This document shows, in pieces, positions 43,877 through 53,727 of a DNA stretch of 64,000 nucleotides. How positions within the stretch are numbered: position 1 is the first letter of the stretch; each line of letters starts with the position of its first letter. Position numbers and translations under genes: made by a program. The notes below the pieces were generated by a model that saw nothing but the letters and a program-made list of their open reading frames with translations, was not told where the DNA came from and ran no database searches. Source of the DNA: Oscillospiraceae bacterium (GTDB lineage: Bacteria; Bacillota; Clostridia; Oscillospirales; Oscillospiraceae); contig JAFXXH010000004.1 in assembly GCA_017542425.1 (NCBI GenBank), forward strand, positions 1 to 64,000. Direction: 5' to 3'.

Positions 43877-44428
43877 ATGAGCGACCTGAAAGAATTCACC
43901 AAAAAGATGGAAAGGACCTGCGCCGTGCTGCTGGAGAACTTCAACGCCGTGCGCGCCGGACGGGCCAACGCCGCCGTGCTGGACCGGATCACGGTCAGCT
44001 ATTACGGCGTGGACACGCCCATCCAGCAGATCGCCACCATCACCAGCCCGGATGCCCGCACCCTCCTGATCCAGCCCTGGGACGGCTCCGTCCTCAAGTC
44101 CGTGCAGAAGGCGATCCAGACCAGCGACCTGGGCATCAATCCCCAGAACGACGGCCGCGCCATTCGCCTGACCTTCCCCCAGCTCTCCGAGGAGCGCCGC
44201 CGCGAACTGGTCAAGCAGGTCCGCCGCTACGGCGAAGAGAGCAAGGTGGCCATCCGCAACATCCGCCGGGACGCGGTGGACAAATTCAAAAAGCAGGAGA
44301 AGTCCGGCGAGATCACCGAGGACGACCTGAAGAACCTGGAGCGGGACATCCAGAAGGAGACCGACAACTTCGTGAAACGCATCGACGAGCTCTGCGCCAA
44401 GAAGGAGCAGGAGCTGTCCGAGATCTGA
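43877..44428 (+). CDS. frr: Ribosome recycling factor
   Basis: A 183-residue RRF, which with EF-G splits the post-termination ribosome. Motifs: VRAGRANAAVLDRI, VDTPIQQIATI, LLIQPWDGS, GINPQNDGRAIRL, LTFPQLSEERRREL and VRRYGEESKVAIRNIRRDA. Normal length; strong GGGAGG ribosome binding site. Confidence 0.96.
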   Translation: MSDLKEFTKKMERTCAVLLENFNAVRAGRANAAVLDRITVSYYGVDTPIQQIATITSPDARTLLIQPWDGSVLKSVQKAIQTSDLGINPQNDGRAIRLTFPQLSEERRRELVKQVRRYGEESKVAIRNIRRDAVDKFKKQEKSGEITEDDLKNLERDIQKETDNFVKRIDELCAKKEQELSEI

Positions 44429-44429
44429 G

Positions 44430-45167
44430 ATGAAGCTCTTCCGTTCCAAACGCGCCCGGACCGCCGTCCGGAAGGAGCCGCCGCCCCGCCACATCGCCAT
44501 CATCATGGACGGCAACGGACGCTGGGCCAAGCGCCGCGGCCTGCCCGGGACGGCGGGCCACAGCGCCGGGGCGGAGACCCTGCGCCGCGTGTCCAGCTAT
44601 TGCCGGGACATCGGCGTGCAATACCTCACTGTTTACGCTTTCTCCACGGAGAACTGGAAGCGCCCCAAGGAAGAGGTGGACGCCCTCATGGCCCTTCTGG
44701 ACAAATACCTGCTGGAGGCCATTGAGAAGATGGAGCGGGAACGGGTCCGCATGGCGTTTTTCGGCGACACCACGGTGCTGTCCCCGGAACTCCAGGCCCG
44801 CATCGCCCAGACCCGGAAACTTGCCCAAAAGATCGACGGCGTCCAACTGAACGTCTGCCTGAACTACGGCGGACGGGACGAGATCGTCCGCGCCGCCAGG
44901 CGCTGGGCGGAACGGGCCGCGGCGGGGGAGGGCGGCGAGCTGACGGAGGAGGTCTTCTCCGATCTGCTCTGGTCCGCCGGCGTCCCCGACCCGGAGCTGC
45001 TGATCCGGCCCGGCGGGGAAAAGCGCCTCAGCAACTTCCTTCCCTGGCAGACCACCTACAGCGAACTGGTCTTCATGGACACCCTCTGGCCGGACTTCGG
45101 CCCGAAACAGATCGACGAGGCCATTGCAGAATACCACCGCAGAGAGCGCCGTTTCGGCGGCGTCTGA
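44430..45167 (+). CDS. uppS: Isoprenyl transferase (undecaprenyl diphosphate synthase)
   Basis: A 245-residue cis-prenyltransferase that makes the C55 lipid carrier for peptidoglycan. Catalytic D27 is in IAIIMDGNGRWA; also GHSAGAETLRRV, YAFSTENWKRP and LLIRPGGEKRLSNFLPW. One base separates it from frr. The N-terminal 19 residues (KRARTAVRKEPPPR) are basic and longer than usual. Confidence 0.95.
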   Translation: MKLFRSKRARTAVRKEPPPRHIAIIMDGNGRWAKRRGLPGTAGHSAGAETLRRVSSYCRDIGVQYLTVYAFSTENWKRPKEEVDALMALLDKYLLEAIEKMERERVRMAFFGDTTVLSPELQARIAQTRKLAQKIDGVQLNVCLNYGGRDEIVRAARRWAERAAAGEGGELTEEVFSDLLWSAGVPDPELLIRPGGEKRLSNFLPWQTTYSELVFMDTLWPDFGPKQIDEAIAEYHRRERRFGGV

Positions 45168-45225
45168 GCCCTCCACCGTGCGTCGATGCGCGGAGAGAAG
45201 ATGAGAGATGGGAGGATATCACATC

Positions 45226-46050
45226 ATGTCACAGCGCCTGACCGTGGCGGCCATCGCCATTCCGATTCTGATTATCATCGTGTTCCTCGGCCTCCCCTGG
45301 CTGGTGGGCGTGGCCGTGGGTCTGGCCTCCGGCTGCTGCGCCTGGGAGTTCCTGCGCTGCACCGAGCGCGACGCCAAGCCCCGGCTCCACATCTACGCGG
45401 CGGTCAGCGCCATGCTGATCCCCTTCCTCAGCTCCCTCATCAGCTGGGGCCACGCCATCACCATCGTGCTGTTCTTCCTCTTCGCCGCCGTGTTCATCGA
45501 ACTGATGCTGACCTTCCGCCAGCGCCGGACCATGGACTTTGAGACGGTGGCCATGATGCTGCTGGCCGGCGGCGTCATCCCCATCCTGCTCAGCAGCCTG
45601 GTACAGCTGGCCAAGCGCGGCGACTGCGGCAGCGTCTACGCGTTCCTGCCCTATGTAGCGGCCTTTTCCAGCGACGCGGGCGCCTATTTCGTCGGCATGG
45701 CCTTCGGCAAGCACAAGCTGGCCCCCTTCCTCAGCCCCCGCAAGACCGTGGAGGGCAGCGCCGGCGGCTTTGTCTCCGCCATCGTGATGATGCTGCTCTA
45801 CGGCCTGGTGCTCCGCGCCCTGAACTACCAGGTGAACCTGGCGGTCATGGCCGTCTACGGCTTCCTGGGCTCCTTCGCCGGACAGCTGGGCGACCTGAGC
45901 TTCTCCGCCGTCAAGCGCCTCTACGGCGTCAAGGACTTCGGCAATCTGCTCCCCGGCCACGGCGGCATGATGGACCGGCTGGACTCCATGGTCTGGGTGG
46001 CTCCCCTCATCGAGATGCTCTGCCTCTGGGTACCGGCCATCTCCAAATAA
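45226..46050 (+). CDS. cdsA: Phosphatidate cytidylyltransferase
   Basis: A 274-residue integral membrane enzyme making CDP-diacylglycerol, the precursor used by PgsA. About eight hydrophobic segments; the family signature near the C-terminus is present (SAVKRLYGVKDFGNLLPGHGGMMDRLDS). SDAGAYFVGMAFGKHKLAPFLSPRKTVEG is the other conserved block. Start at 45226 after GGGAGGA. Confidence 0.94.
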   Translation: MSQRLTVAAIAIPILIIIVFLGLPWLVGVAVGLASGCCAWEFLRCTERDAKPRLHIYAAVSAMLIPFLSSLISWGHAITIVLFFLFAAVFIELMLTFRQRRTMDFETVAMMLLAGGVIPILLSSLVQLAKRGDCGSVYAFLPYVAAFSSDAGAYFVGMAFGKHKLAPFLSPRKTVEGSAGGFVSAIVMMLLYGLVLRALNYQVNLAVMAVYGFLGSFAGQLGDLSFSAVKRLYGVKDFGNLLPGHGGMMDRLDSMVWVAPLIEMLCLWVPAISK

Positions 46051-46089
46051 AGGACGCGAGCGTCGGGCAAAACCGGAGACTGCGGCAAC

Positions 46090-46178
46090 GATGCGGCCGG
46101 GGCAAGCCCCGGCCCTGCATGATGGGAACGAAACGGGAACCATATTCTGTAGGGCGGGGGCTTGCCCCCGCCGTTTTC
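46090..46178. repeat. Two hairpins between cdsA and dxr, one an array-type core
   Basis: GGCCGGGGCAAGCCCCGGCC (46093-46112) and TGTAGGGCGGGGGCTTGCCCC with its CCGCC arm (46149-46173). The second has the GTAGGG box and a palindromic core as in arrays A-C but lacks the GGCGAATTCGCA box, so it is a solitary half unit. CGTTTTC after it could give partial termination within the operon. Confidence 0.65.
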
Positions 46179-46218
46179 TATCGCCCCGTTCTATCAAACA
46201 GAAAAGGCGGATACAGCT

Positions 46219-47364
46219 ATGATACAAGCATTGAGCATATTGGGCTCCACCGGCAGCATCGGACGGCAGAGCCTGGAAGCGGCAGCGCGGCTGGGCATCC
46301 CGGTTCGCGCCCTGGCCGCCCAGCGCAGCGTGGACCTGCTGGAGCGGCAGGTCCGGGAATTTGCGCCCGCACTTGCTGCGGTCTATGACGAGAAAGCGGC
46401 CAAACAGCTGCGCATCGCCCTGGCGGACACACCCACGAAGGTGGTCTCCGGCCTGGACGGACTCATCGAGGCGGCGGCTCTGGAGGACTGCGACTGCGTG
46501 GTCACCGCCGTCAGCGGCAGCGTGGGCCTGCGCCCGACCCTGGCCGCCATCGACAGCGGCAAGCGCATCGCCCTGGCCAACAAGGAGACCCTGGTTTGCG
46601 CCGGGGAACTGGTCATGGCAAGGGCACGGGAGCGGGGGGCGGAGATCGTCCCCGTGGACTCGGAACACTCCGCCATCTTCCAGTCCCTGGGCGGCCGCCT
46701 GGGCCACCCCCGGCTGCGCCGCATCCTGCTGACCGCCTCCGGCGGTCCGTTTCGCGGACTCAGCCGGGAGGAGACCTGGCACAAGACCCCGGCCCAGGCC
46801 GTGGCCCACCCCAACTGGAGCATGGGCGCGAAGATCAGCGTGGACAGCGCTACGATGATGAACAAGGGCCTGGAGTTCATCGAGGCCATGCGCCTGTTCT
46901 CCGTCCGCCCGGACCAGATCACGGTGCTGATCCACCCCCAGAGCGTGGTCCACTCCGCCGTGGAGTACACCGACGGCAGCGTGGTGGCCCAGCTGGGCAT
47001 CCCGGACATGGCCCTGCCCATCCAGCTTGCCATGACCTGGCCGGACCGCTGTCCCACGGACACGGCTGCCCTGGATCTGTTCGCCATGCAGGACCTGCAC
47101 TTTGAGGCCCCGGATCTGGAGGCCCTGCCCTGCCTGGCCCTGGCCATGGACGCGGCACGGCGCGGCGGCACCGCCCCGGCCATTCTCTCGGCGGCGAACG
47201 AGGCGGCGGTGAGCCTTTTTTTGCAGGAAAAGCTCCCCTTTGGCGCGATTGCGGAATGTGTTGCCGCCGCGCTGGACAGCATAGAGATAGACGATGCGCC
47301 CACATTGTCCGAAATCCTCAGCGCCGATGCGCGGGCGCGAAACTATGTGATGGAGATGCGTTGA
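46219..47364 (+). CDS. dxr: 1-deoxy-D-xylulose 5-phosphate reductoisomerase
   Basis: A 381-residue MEP-pathway enzyme. NADPH-binding ILGSTGSIGRQSLE, LANKETLVCAG, VDSEHSAIFQ, LTASGGPFRG, HPNWSMGAKISVDSATMMNKGLE all match. Start at 46219 since residues upstream in the frame come from the repeat region. It feeds isoprenoid precursors to uppS in the same cluster. Confidence 0.95.
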   Translation: MIQALSILGSTGSIGRQSLEAAARLGIPVRALAAQRSVDLLERQVREFAPALAAVYDEKAAKQLRIALADTPTKVVSGLDGLIEAAALEDCDCVVTAVSGSVGLRPTLAAIDSGKRIALANKETLVCAGELVMARARERGAEIVPVDSEHSAIFQSLGGRLGHPRLRRILLTASGGPFRGLSREETWHKTPAQAVAHPNWSMGAKISVDSATMMNKGLEFIEAMRLFSVRPDQITVLIHPQSVVHSAVEYTDGSVVAQLGIPDMALPIQLAMTWPDRCPTDTAALDLFAMQDLHFEAPDLEALPCLALAMDAARRGGTAPAILSAANEAAVSLFLQEKLPFGAIAECVAAALDSIEIDDAPTLSEILSADARARNYVMEMR

Positions 47365-47367
47365 TCC

Positions 47368-48426
47368 ATGTATATCATTCTGGCAATTCTGGCCTTTGGC
47401 ATTTTGATCGCGGTACACGAGCTGGGGCACTTTCTCACCGCCAAGCTCTTCGGCGTCCGGGTGAACGAGTTCGCCCTGGGCATGGGGCCGAAGCTCCTGA
47501 AAAAGCAGGGGAAAGAGACCCTCTACTCCCTCCGGGCCTTCCCCATCGGGGGCTTCTGCGCCATGGAGGGGGAGGACGGCGATTCCGTGGACCCCCGGGC
47601 CTTCCACAGCCGTCCGGCCTGGCAGCGGGCCATCATCCTCTGCGCCGGGGCCGCCATGAACTTCCTGCTGGGCTTCGTGCTGGTGCTGTGCATCTCCCCC
47701 GACGCCAACTTTGCCGAGCCGGTGCTGACGGGCTTCATGCCCGACTGCCCCTACGAGGGGACCGACGGACTGCTGGCCGGGGACCGCATCCTCCGCATCG
47801 ACGGCCACCGCATCTTCTTCGCCAGCAACGTCTCGGAGTACCTGGCCCGCTCCGGCGGCGACACCCATGACATCACCCTGCTCCGGGACGGAACGCGGCT
47901 GACGCTGGAGGACTATCCCCTGACGCAGCGCGATTACACCCTGGAATCCGGCGAGACCGTGACGCGCTACGGCCTCTATTTCAGCCCCCGGGACTTCGGC
48001 TTTGGGGCGGACCTGCGCTACTCCTGGTACGCCTGCCTGGACTTCGTGCGCATCGTCTGGAACTCTCTGGGCGACCTGTTCCGGGGCGCGGTGGGCATTC
48101 GGGAGATGAGCGGCGCGGTGGGGATCGTGGATTATGTCAACCAAACTGCCCAGGCCGCCCAGAGCACGGAGGAAGTGGCCTTTGACTTCGGCTATATCTT
48201 CGCCCTGATCGCGGTGAACCTGGCGGTGGTCAATCTGCTGCCCCTGCCCGCCCTGGATGGGGGAAGGGTCTTCCTCCTGCTGGTGACGGCCCTGATCCAG
48301 CGCCTCACCCGGAGACAGATCGACCCGAAATATGAGGGTTATATCCACACGGCGGGCTTTGTCCTGCTGATGGGGCTGATGGTGTTCATCCTGTTCAACG
48401 ACGTGGTGAAGATCTTTGCCCGCTGA
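47368..48426 (+). CDS. rseP: Site-2 intramembrane protease RseP
   Basis: A 352-residue zinc metalloprotease with the active-site HELGH at residues 17-21 in the first membrane segment, a PDZ domain (about 115-190, GLLAGDRILRIDGHR) and the second zinc site NLLPLPALDGGR near residue 290. It cleaves membrane-bound anti-sigma factors and signal peptide remnants. The Firmicutes anti-sigma partner could be the ECF pair in this window, which is speculation. Confidence 0.94.
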   Translation: MYIILAILAFGILIAVHELGHFLTAKLFGVRVNEFALGMGPKLLKKQGKETLYSLRAFPIGGFCAMEGEDGDSVDPRAFHSRPAWQRAIILCAGAAMNFLLGFVLVLCISPDANFAEPVLTGFMPDCPYEGTDGLLAGDRILRIDGHRIFFASNVSEYLARSGGDTHDITLLRDGTRLTLEDYPLTQRDYTLESGETVTRYGLYFSPRDFGFGADLRYSWYACLDFVRIVWNSLGDLFRGAVGIREMSGAVGIVDYVNQTAQAAQSTEEVAFDFGYIFALIAVNLAVVNLLPLPALDGGRVFLLLVTALIQRLTRRQIDPKYEGYIHTAGFVLLMGLMVFILFNDVVKIFAR

Positions 48427-48454
48427 AAAAGTCTGACACAGGGGGAAGCTCGAG

Positions 48455-49522
48455 ATGTATACGAGAGACAAGACCAGACGGATCTCCGTCGGCGGCGTGG
48501 CCGTGGGCGGGGGCGCGGCGGTGAGCGTCCAGTCCATGTGCAACACCAAGACCTGGGACGCGGCGGCGACGCTGGACCAGATCAAACGGCTGGTTGCGGC
48601 TGGCTGCGACATCGTGCGCCTGGCGGTGCCGGACGCCCGGAGCGCGGAAGCGCTGCATGAGATCTGCGCCGCTTCGCCCCTCCCGGTGGTGGCGGACATC
48701 CACTTCGACTATCGCCTGGCGCTGAAAGCGGCGGAAGCGGGGGTCAGCAAGATCCGCATCAACCCCGGCAACATCGGGGACCCGGAGCGGGTGCGCGCCG
48801 TGGCGGAGGCCTGCGGGACCCGGGGCATCCCCATCCGCATCGGCATCAACGGCGGCAGCCTGGAGAAGCACCTGCTGGCCCGCTATGGCCGCCCCACGGC
48901 CCAGGCCCTGGTGGACTCCGCCGCCGGACACGCGGAGCTGCTGGAGCGCTTCGGCTTCCGGGACATCTGCCTGTCCCTGAAAAGCAGCAGCGTCCCCCTG
49001 ACGGTGGAGGCCTGCCGCCTGGCCGCCGAGACCTTTCCATACCCCCTCCATCTGGGCGTCACCGAGGCCGGGACGGTCTACGGCGGCGTCATCGCCTCGG
49101 CGGCGGGCATCGGCGCGCTGCTGCTGGAGGGCATCGGCGATACGATCCGTGTCTCCCTGACTGCCGACCCGGTGGAGGAGGTGCGGGCGGCCATCACCCT
49201 GCTGAAAGCCTGCGGTCTGCGGCGGGGCGGGGTGCGTGTGGTCTCATGTCCCACCTGCGGGCGCACGGAGATCGACCTGATCGCCACGGCGCAGCAGGTG
49301 GAGGAAGCCTTGCGGGACTGCAAGCGGGACATCACCGTGGCGGTGATGGGCTGCGCGGTGAACGGACCCGGCGAGGCCCGGGAGGCCGACTACGGCCTGG
49401 CCGGGGGCAGGGGAGAGGCCCTGCTGTTCCGCCGGGGAGAGATCCTGCGCAAGGTGCCGGAGGCGGAGATGGTCCCGGCTCTGCTGGCGCTCATCGAAGC
49501 GGACGCAGAAGGAGCGATATGA
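48455..49522 (+). CDS. ispG: 4-hydroxy-3-methylbut-2-enyl-diphosphate synthase
   Basis: A 355-residue Fe-S enzyme of the MEP pathway. Cluster ligands C265, C268 (CPTCGRT) and C300, with E307 (MGCAVNGPGEA), are intact. VQSMCNTKT and VADIHFDYRLAL are typical N-terminal blocks. polC starts in its stop codon. Together with dxr it shows that this organism makes isoprenoids by the MEP route. Confidence 0.95.
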   Translation: MYTRDKTRRISVGGVAVGGGAAVSVQSMCNTKTWDAAATLDQIKRLVAAGCDIVRLAVPDARSAEALHEICAASPLPVVADIHFDYRLALKAAEAGVSKIRINPGNIGDPERVRAVAEACGTRGIPIRIGINGGSLEKHLLARYGRPTAQALVDSAAGHAELLERFGFRDICLSLKSSSVPLTVEACRLAAETFPYPLHLGVTEAGTVYGGVIASAAGIGALLLEGIGDTIRVSLTADPVEEVRAAITLLKACGLRRGGVRVVSCPTCGRTEIDLIATAQQVEEALRDCKRDITVAVMGCAVNGPGEAREADYGLAGGRGEALLFRRGEILRKVPEAEMVPALLALIEADAEGAI

Positions 49523-52500
49523 CAGAAAAACTGGCGTTTTTGGAGGTCTTCCCCTGCTGCCAGGACCTTGCGCCCCTGGCAGGGGGGCTGGAGACCGCAT
49601 ATTTGACCGAGGTGGTCGTCGAGCGGGAAAGCCTGAGCATGACTGTCTCGGCCTTCTTTTCCCGCGCCCCCTTCGCGGCGGAGCTGGAGAAGCTAGAGAC
49701 CCGTCTGCGGGACAGCTTCGGCCTGAGCGCCGCCGCCATCCGCGCCGACTTCCCCGCGCCCAAACAGGAAAAAGCCGCCGACGGGGCGGGGGAGACGCTG
49801 CTGGGCAGCCCCATACGGGCAGCAGCGGCGGAGATCGGCAGTCTGTCGGAGGAGAGCGGAACTGTCACAGTGACGGGCCGGGTCTTCGCGGTGGACAGCC
49901 GGGAAGTCCAAAAAGGGAAGGCCGTGGTGCTGTCCTTCTGCCTCAGCGACGGGACCGGCAGCATCCACGTCAGCAAATACCTGCGGGAGGAAGCCGACCG
50001 GGGCGTGGTGGACAAAGTAAAGGACGGACTCTGCCTTCAGGTCCAGGGCAGCGTGGCCCTGAACCGCTATGATAAGGACATCGTTCTGGAGCCAAAGCAC
50101 ATCCAGACGGCCCCCAAGCCGCCCCAGCGGCAGGACACCGCCCCGGAGAAGCGGGTGGAGCTGCATCTGCACACCAGCTTTTCCACCCTGGACGCCCTGA
50201 CGGACGTAAAAAAAGCGGTGGCCCGGGCCGCCCAGTGGGGCCACCCCGCCATCGCCATCACCGACCACGGCTGCGCCCAGGCTTTCCCCGACGCCTGGAA
50301 GGCGGGGGAGAAGCACAAGATCAAGATCATCTACGGCCTGGAGGGCTACTTCATCAACGATGTGGACGAAAAGCTCGCCATCCACGGCGACAGCCCGCTG
50401 CCCCTGGATACGGAATATGTGGCCTTCGACATCGAGACCACGGGCCTGCGCAGCGACGCGGACCGGATGACGGAGATCGGCGCGGTGGTTTTCGGCCCGG
50501 AGGGGATCGGCAAGCGCTTCAACACCTTTGTAGACCCTGGCCGCCCCGTCCCGGCGGAGATCGTCCGCCTGACGGGCATCACGGATGAGATGCTCCAGGG
50601 CGCGCCGGACGAGGCCAGCGCCCTGAACGCATTTCTGGACTTCTGCGGGGACCGGCCCATCGTGGCCCACAACGCGGACTTCGACACGGGCTTCATGGCG
50701 GCGGCGGCCAGGCGGCACGGCATCGCCTTTCAGCCGGTCTACCTGGACACGCTGGTATTGGCCCAGACCCTCTTGCCCCACCTGCGCCGCCACAAGCTGG
50801 ACACGGTGAACGACGCGCTGAGTCTGCCCCGCTTCCGGCACCACCGGGCCAGCGACGACGCGCTGGTGGTGGCCCGGATCATGCAGAAGTTCCTCCCCAT
50901 GCTCCGGGAGCGGGGCGCGGAGACCCTGGCCGACCTGGAGCGGGTGTTGCAGGACATCCGGGGCAGGGAGGGCGTGCGCCAGCAGCAGGCCAAGCACATC
51001 ATCCTGCTGGTGAAAAACCGCACCGGCCTGAAAAACCTCTACCGCCTCATCAGCGATTCGTACTTAAAACATTTCCACCGAAACCCCCTCCTGCTGAAGA
51101 GCGAACTCATGCAGCACCGGGAGGGCCTGATCGTGGGCGCGGCCTGCGAGGCGGGAGAGGTCTTCCGCAGCATGGTCCGCCGGGCCAGCGACGCGGAGCT
51201 GAAGCGCCTGGCGGCCTTCTATGACTATCTGGAGATCCAGCCCATCTGCAACAACCGCTTTCTGATCGAGGACGGCACCGTCTCCGACGAGGAGGGCCTG
51301 CGGGACTTCAACCGCCGCATCGCCCGCATTGCCCGTGAGCTGGGCAAGCCCCTGGTGGCTACGGGGGACGTACATTTCCTGGACCCGGAGGACGAGATCT
51401 ACCGTCACATCCTGCTGGCGTCGAAGAAGTTCTCCGACGCGGACAAGCCCCTGCCCATCTACTTCAAGACCACGGACGAGATGCTGGAGGAGTTTTCCTA
51501 TCTGGGCGCGCAGCAGTGCTATGAAGCGGTGGTGGCCAACCCCCGGGCCATCGCGGAGCAGGTGGAGCCCATCGAGCTGCTGCCCAAGGGGAAGCTCTTT
51601 GCCCCGAAGATCGAGCATTCGGCCCAGCAGCTCAAGCAGCTGTGCTATGACCGGATGCATGAACTCTACGGCGACACGCCCCCGGAACTGGTGCAGGCGC
51701 GGGTGGACACGGAGCTGAACACCATTCTGGAACACGAGTACGACGTGATCTATATGTCCGCCCAGAAGCTGGTGCAGAACTCCCTGGAGCACGGCTATCT
51801 GGTGGGCTCCCGGGGCAGCGTGGGTTCCTCCGTGGTGGCCTATCTCTCCGGCATCACCGAGGTCAACGCCCTGCCGCCCCACTACCGCTGCCCGAACTGC
51901 CGCCACAGCGACTTCACCAACCCCACGGGCGCGGGCTGCGGCGCGGATATGCCCGACGCGCTGTGCCCGGTCTGCGGCACGCCCTATCAGAAGGATGGCT
52001 TTGACATCCCCTTTGAGACCTTCCTGGGCTATCCCGGCAACGAGAAGACCCCGGACATCGACCTGAACTTCTCCGGGGAGTACCAGGCGCGGGCCCACAA
52101 GTACACGGAGGAACTGTTCGGCTCCGACCACGTCTTTCGGGCGGGCACCATCGGCACCCTGGCGGAGAAGACCGCCTTCGGCTATGTGAAGAAGTATTTG
52201 GAGGAACGGGGCCTGACCGTCACCAAGGCGGAGGAGACCCGGCTGAGCCTGGGCTGCGTGGGCGTGAAGCGCACCACGGGCCAGCACCCCGGCGGCCTGG
52301 TCATCGTGCCCCAGGACATGGATGTGACGGACTTCTGCCCGGTCCAGCACCCGGCGGACGACCCCAACAGCGACATCATCACCACCCACTTTGAATATCA
52401 CTGCATGGAGGACAATCTGCTCAAGCTGGACGAGCTGGGCCACGACGACCCCACCATGATCCGGATGCTGGAGGACATGACCGGGGTGAACGCCCGGCAG

Positions 52501-53499
52501 ATCCCCTTGGACGACCCGGACACGATGCAGATCTTCCGCTCCCCGGCCCCCCTGGGCCTGCCCGACGACGACCCCATCATCGGCAAGACGGGCAGCATCG
52601 GCATCCCGGAGTTTGGCACGGGTTTCACAAGGCAAATGCTGGTGGACACCCAGCCGGAGGGCTTTGACATCCTGGTGCGCCTGTCCGGCTTCTCCCACGG
52701 CACGGACGTGTGGCTGGGCAACGCCCAGGACCTGATCACCAGCGGCACCGCCAGCGTCAAAGAGACCGTGGGCTGCCGGGACGACATCATGCTGTATCTG
52801 ATTTCAAAGGGCATGGAACCCAAGCTGGCCTTCAAGACCATGGAGGCCGTGCGCAAGGGCAAGGTGAAAAAGGGCGGCTTCCCCGACGGGGCGGAGGAGA
52901 AAATGCGGGAGCTGGGCGTCCCGGACTGGTACATCGAGTCCTGCCGCAAGATCGCCTACCTGTTCCCAAAAGCCCACGCGGTGGCCTATGTGATGATGGC
53001 CTTCCGCATCGCATATTTCAAAGTCCACTACCCGCTGGCCTTCTACGCGGCCTACTTCTACCGCCGCAGCCAGAAGGACGGCTTCGACGCGGGGATGATG
53101 ACGCTCGGCATCGAGGCCGTGCGGAAGAAGATCCGCGCCATCGAGACCAACAGCGAGGCCACGGCCAAGGAGCAGGATCTGCTGACTACCCTCTACGCGG
53201 TCTATGAGTTCTATCTGCGGGGGCTTTCTTTCGCGCCCATTGACCTCTACCGCTCCGACGCGGTGAAGTTCCTGCCCGTGGGGGACAGACAGCTCCGCCC
53301 GCCCTTCGTCTCCATCTCCGGGCTGGGCGAGGCCGCCGCGAACGACCTGGCCAACGCGGGCAGGAGCGGCACGCGCTTCGTCTCGATGGAGGACGTGGCC
53401 GCCGTCTGCCCCAAGGTGAGCCAGACCCACATGGAGACCCTGCGCACGCTGGGGGCCTTCGGCGATATGCCGGAGACCAGCCAGATGAGCCTGTTTTGA
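49519..53499 (+). CDS. polC: DNA polymerase III alpha subunit, Gram-positive PolC type
   Basis: A 1326-residue replicative polymerase. The order is N-terminal domain, OB fold (about 110-195), PHP domain (from about 214, VELHLHTSFSTLDALTD), inserted 3'-5' exonuclease (from about 300, FDIETTGL, then VAHNADFDTGF) and the polymerase core with the zinc-finger insert (YRCPNCRHSDF, CPVCGTPY) and SRGSVGSSVVAYL. About 100 residues shorter than B. subtilis PolC, mostly at the N-terminus. The start at 49519 (GGAGCG upstream, ATGA overlap with ispG) is preferred to the longer frame, which shadows ispG. Confidence 0.96.
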   Translation: MTEKLAFLEVFPCCQDLAPLAGGLETAYLTEVVVERESLSMTVSAFFSRAPFAAELEKLETRLRDSFGLSAAAIRADFPAPKQEKAADGAGETLLGSPIRAAAAEIGSLSEESGTVTVTGRVFAVDSREVQKGKAVVLSFCLSDGTGSIHVSKYLREEADRGVVDKVKDGLCLQVQGSVALNRYDKDIVLEPKHIQTAPKPPQRQDTAPEKRVELHLHTSFSTLDALTDVKKAVARAAQWGHPAIAITDHGCAQAFPDAWKAGEKHKIKIIYGLEGYFINDVDEKLAIHGDSPLPLDTEYVAFDIETTGLRSDADRMTEIGAVVFGPEGIGKRFNTFVDPGRPVPAEIVRLTGITDEMLQGAPDEASALNAFLDFCGDRPIVAHNADFDTGFMAAAARRHGIAFQPVYLDTLVLAQTLLPHLRRHKLDTVNDALSLPRFRHHRASDDALVVARIMQKFLPMLRERGAETLADLERVLQDIRGREGVRQQQAKHIILLVKNRTGLKNLYRLISDSYLKHFHRNPLLLKSELMQHREGLIVGAACEAGEVFRSMVRRASDAELKRLAAFYDYLEIQPICNNRFLIEDGTVSDEEGLRDFNRRIARIARELGKPLVATGDVHFLDPEDEIYRHILLASKKFSDADKPLPIYFKTTDEMLEEFSYLGAQQCYEAVVANPRAIAEQVEPIELLPKGKLFAPKIEHSAQQLKQLCYDRMHELYGDTPPELVQARVDTELNTILEHEYDVIYMSAQKLVQNSLEHGYLVGSRGSVGSSVVAYLSGITEVNALPPHYRCPNCRHSDFTNPTGAGCGADMPDALCPVCGTPYQKDGFDIPFETFLGYPGNEKTPDIDLNFSGEYQARAHKYTEELFGSDHVFRAGTIGTLAEKTAFGYVKKYLEERGLTVTKAEETRLSLGCVGVKRTTGQHPGGLVIVPQDMDVTDFCPVQHPADDPNSDIITTHFEYHCMEDNLLKLDELGHDDPTMIRMLEDMTGVNARQIPLDDPDTMQIFRSPAPLGLPDDDPIIGKTGSIGIPEFGTGFTRQMLVDTQPEGFDILVRLSGFSHGTDVWLGNAQDLITSGTASVKETVGCRDDIMLYLISKGMEPKLAFKTMEAVRKGKVKKGGFPDGAEEKMRELGVPDWYIESCRKIAYLFPKAHAVAYVMMAFRIAYFKVHYPLAFYAAYFYRRSQKDGFDAGMMTLGIEAVRKKIRAIETNSEATAKEQDLLTTLYAVYEFYLRGLSFAPIDLYRSDAVKFLPVGDRQLRPPFVSISGLGEAAANDLANAGRSGTRFVSMEDVAAVCPKVSQTHMETLRTLGAFGDMPETSQMSLF

Positions 53500-53505
53500 A
53501 CGCTC

Positions 53506-53659
53506 ATTTCAAAACCGCTTCGCTGGGTTTTGAAATGAATGGGATGCGCTGCGCGAGCGCCCCCTTTGGGGACACTCGCTCCGCGAGAAGTATTTTTCCC
53601 GGAAACGCGGTTTCCGGGAAAAATGGATTTGAATTTTTTTCGCGCCTGCGGGCGCGAAA
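53506..53659 (+). terminator. Cluster of hairpins after polC
   Basis: ATTTCAAAACC/GGGTTTTGAAAT (53506-53536), then a GAGCG-type stem (about 53550-53585), then a perfect TTTTTCCCGGAAAC/GTTTCCGGGAAAAA (53593-53623) followed by GAATTTTTTT, and TTTCGCGC/GCGCGAAA (53638-53659). The third, with the T-run, is the best terminator for the operon. Confidence 0.7.
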
Positions 53660-53727
53660 CTCTGCGAGGCAACGGGGGTTTTGAACGCTTCCGTTTTTTT
53701 TAGAAAGAGATCGGACGGTGAGACTTC

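Noticed and set aside
45229-48699. A 1156-codon open frame on the minus strand
   Set aside because: It lies antisense to cdsA, dxr, rseP and ispG. Long antisense frames are a by-product of high-GC codon use; the translation is His/Gln/Gly-rich with no domain.
49246-49518. N-terminal extension of polC
   Set aside because: The frame is open upstream, but the extension is read out of frame through ispG and looks random; the ATG at 49519 has a ribosome binding site and overlaps the ispG stop.
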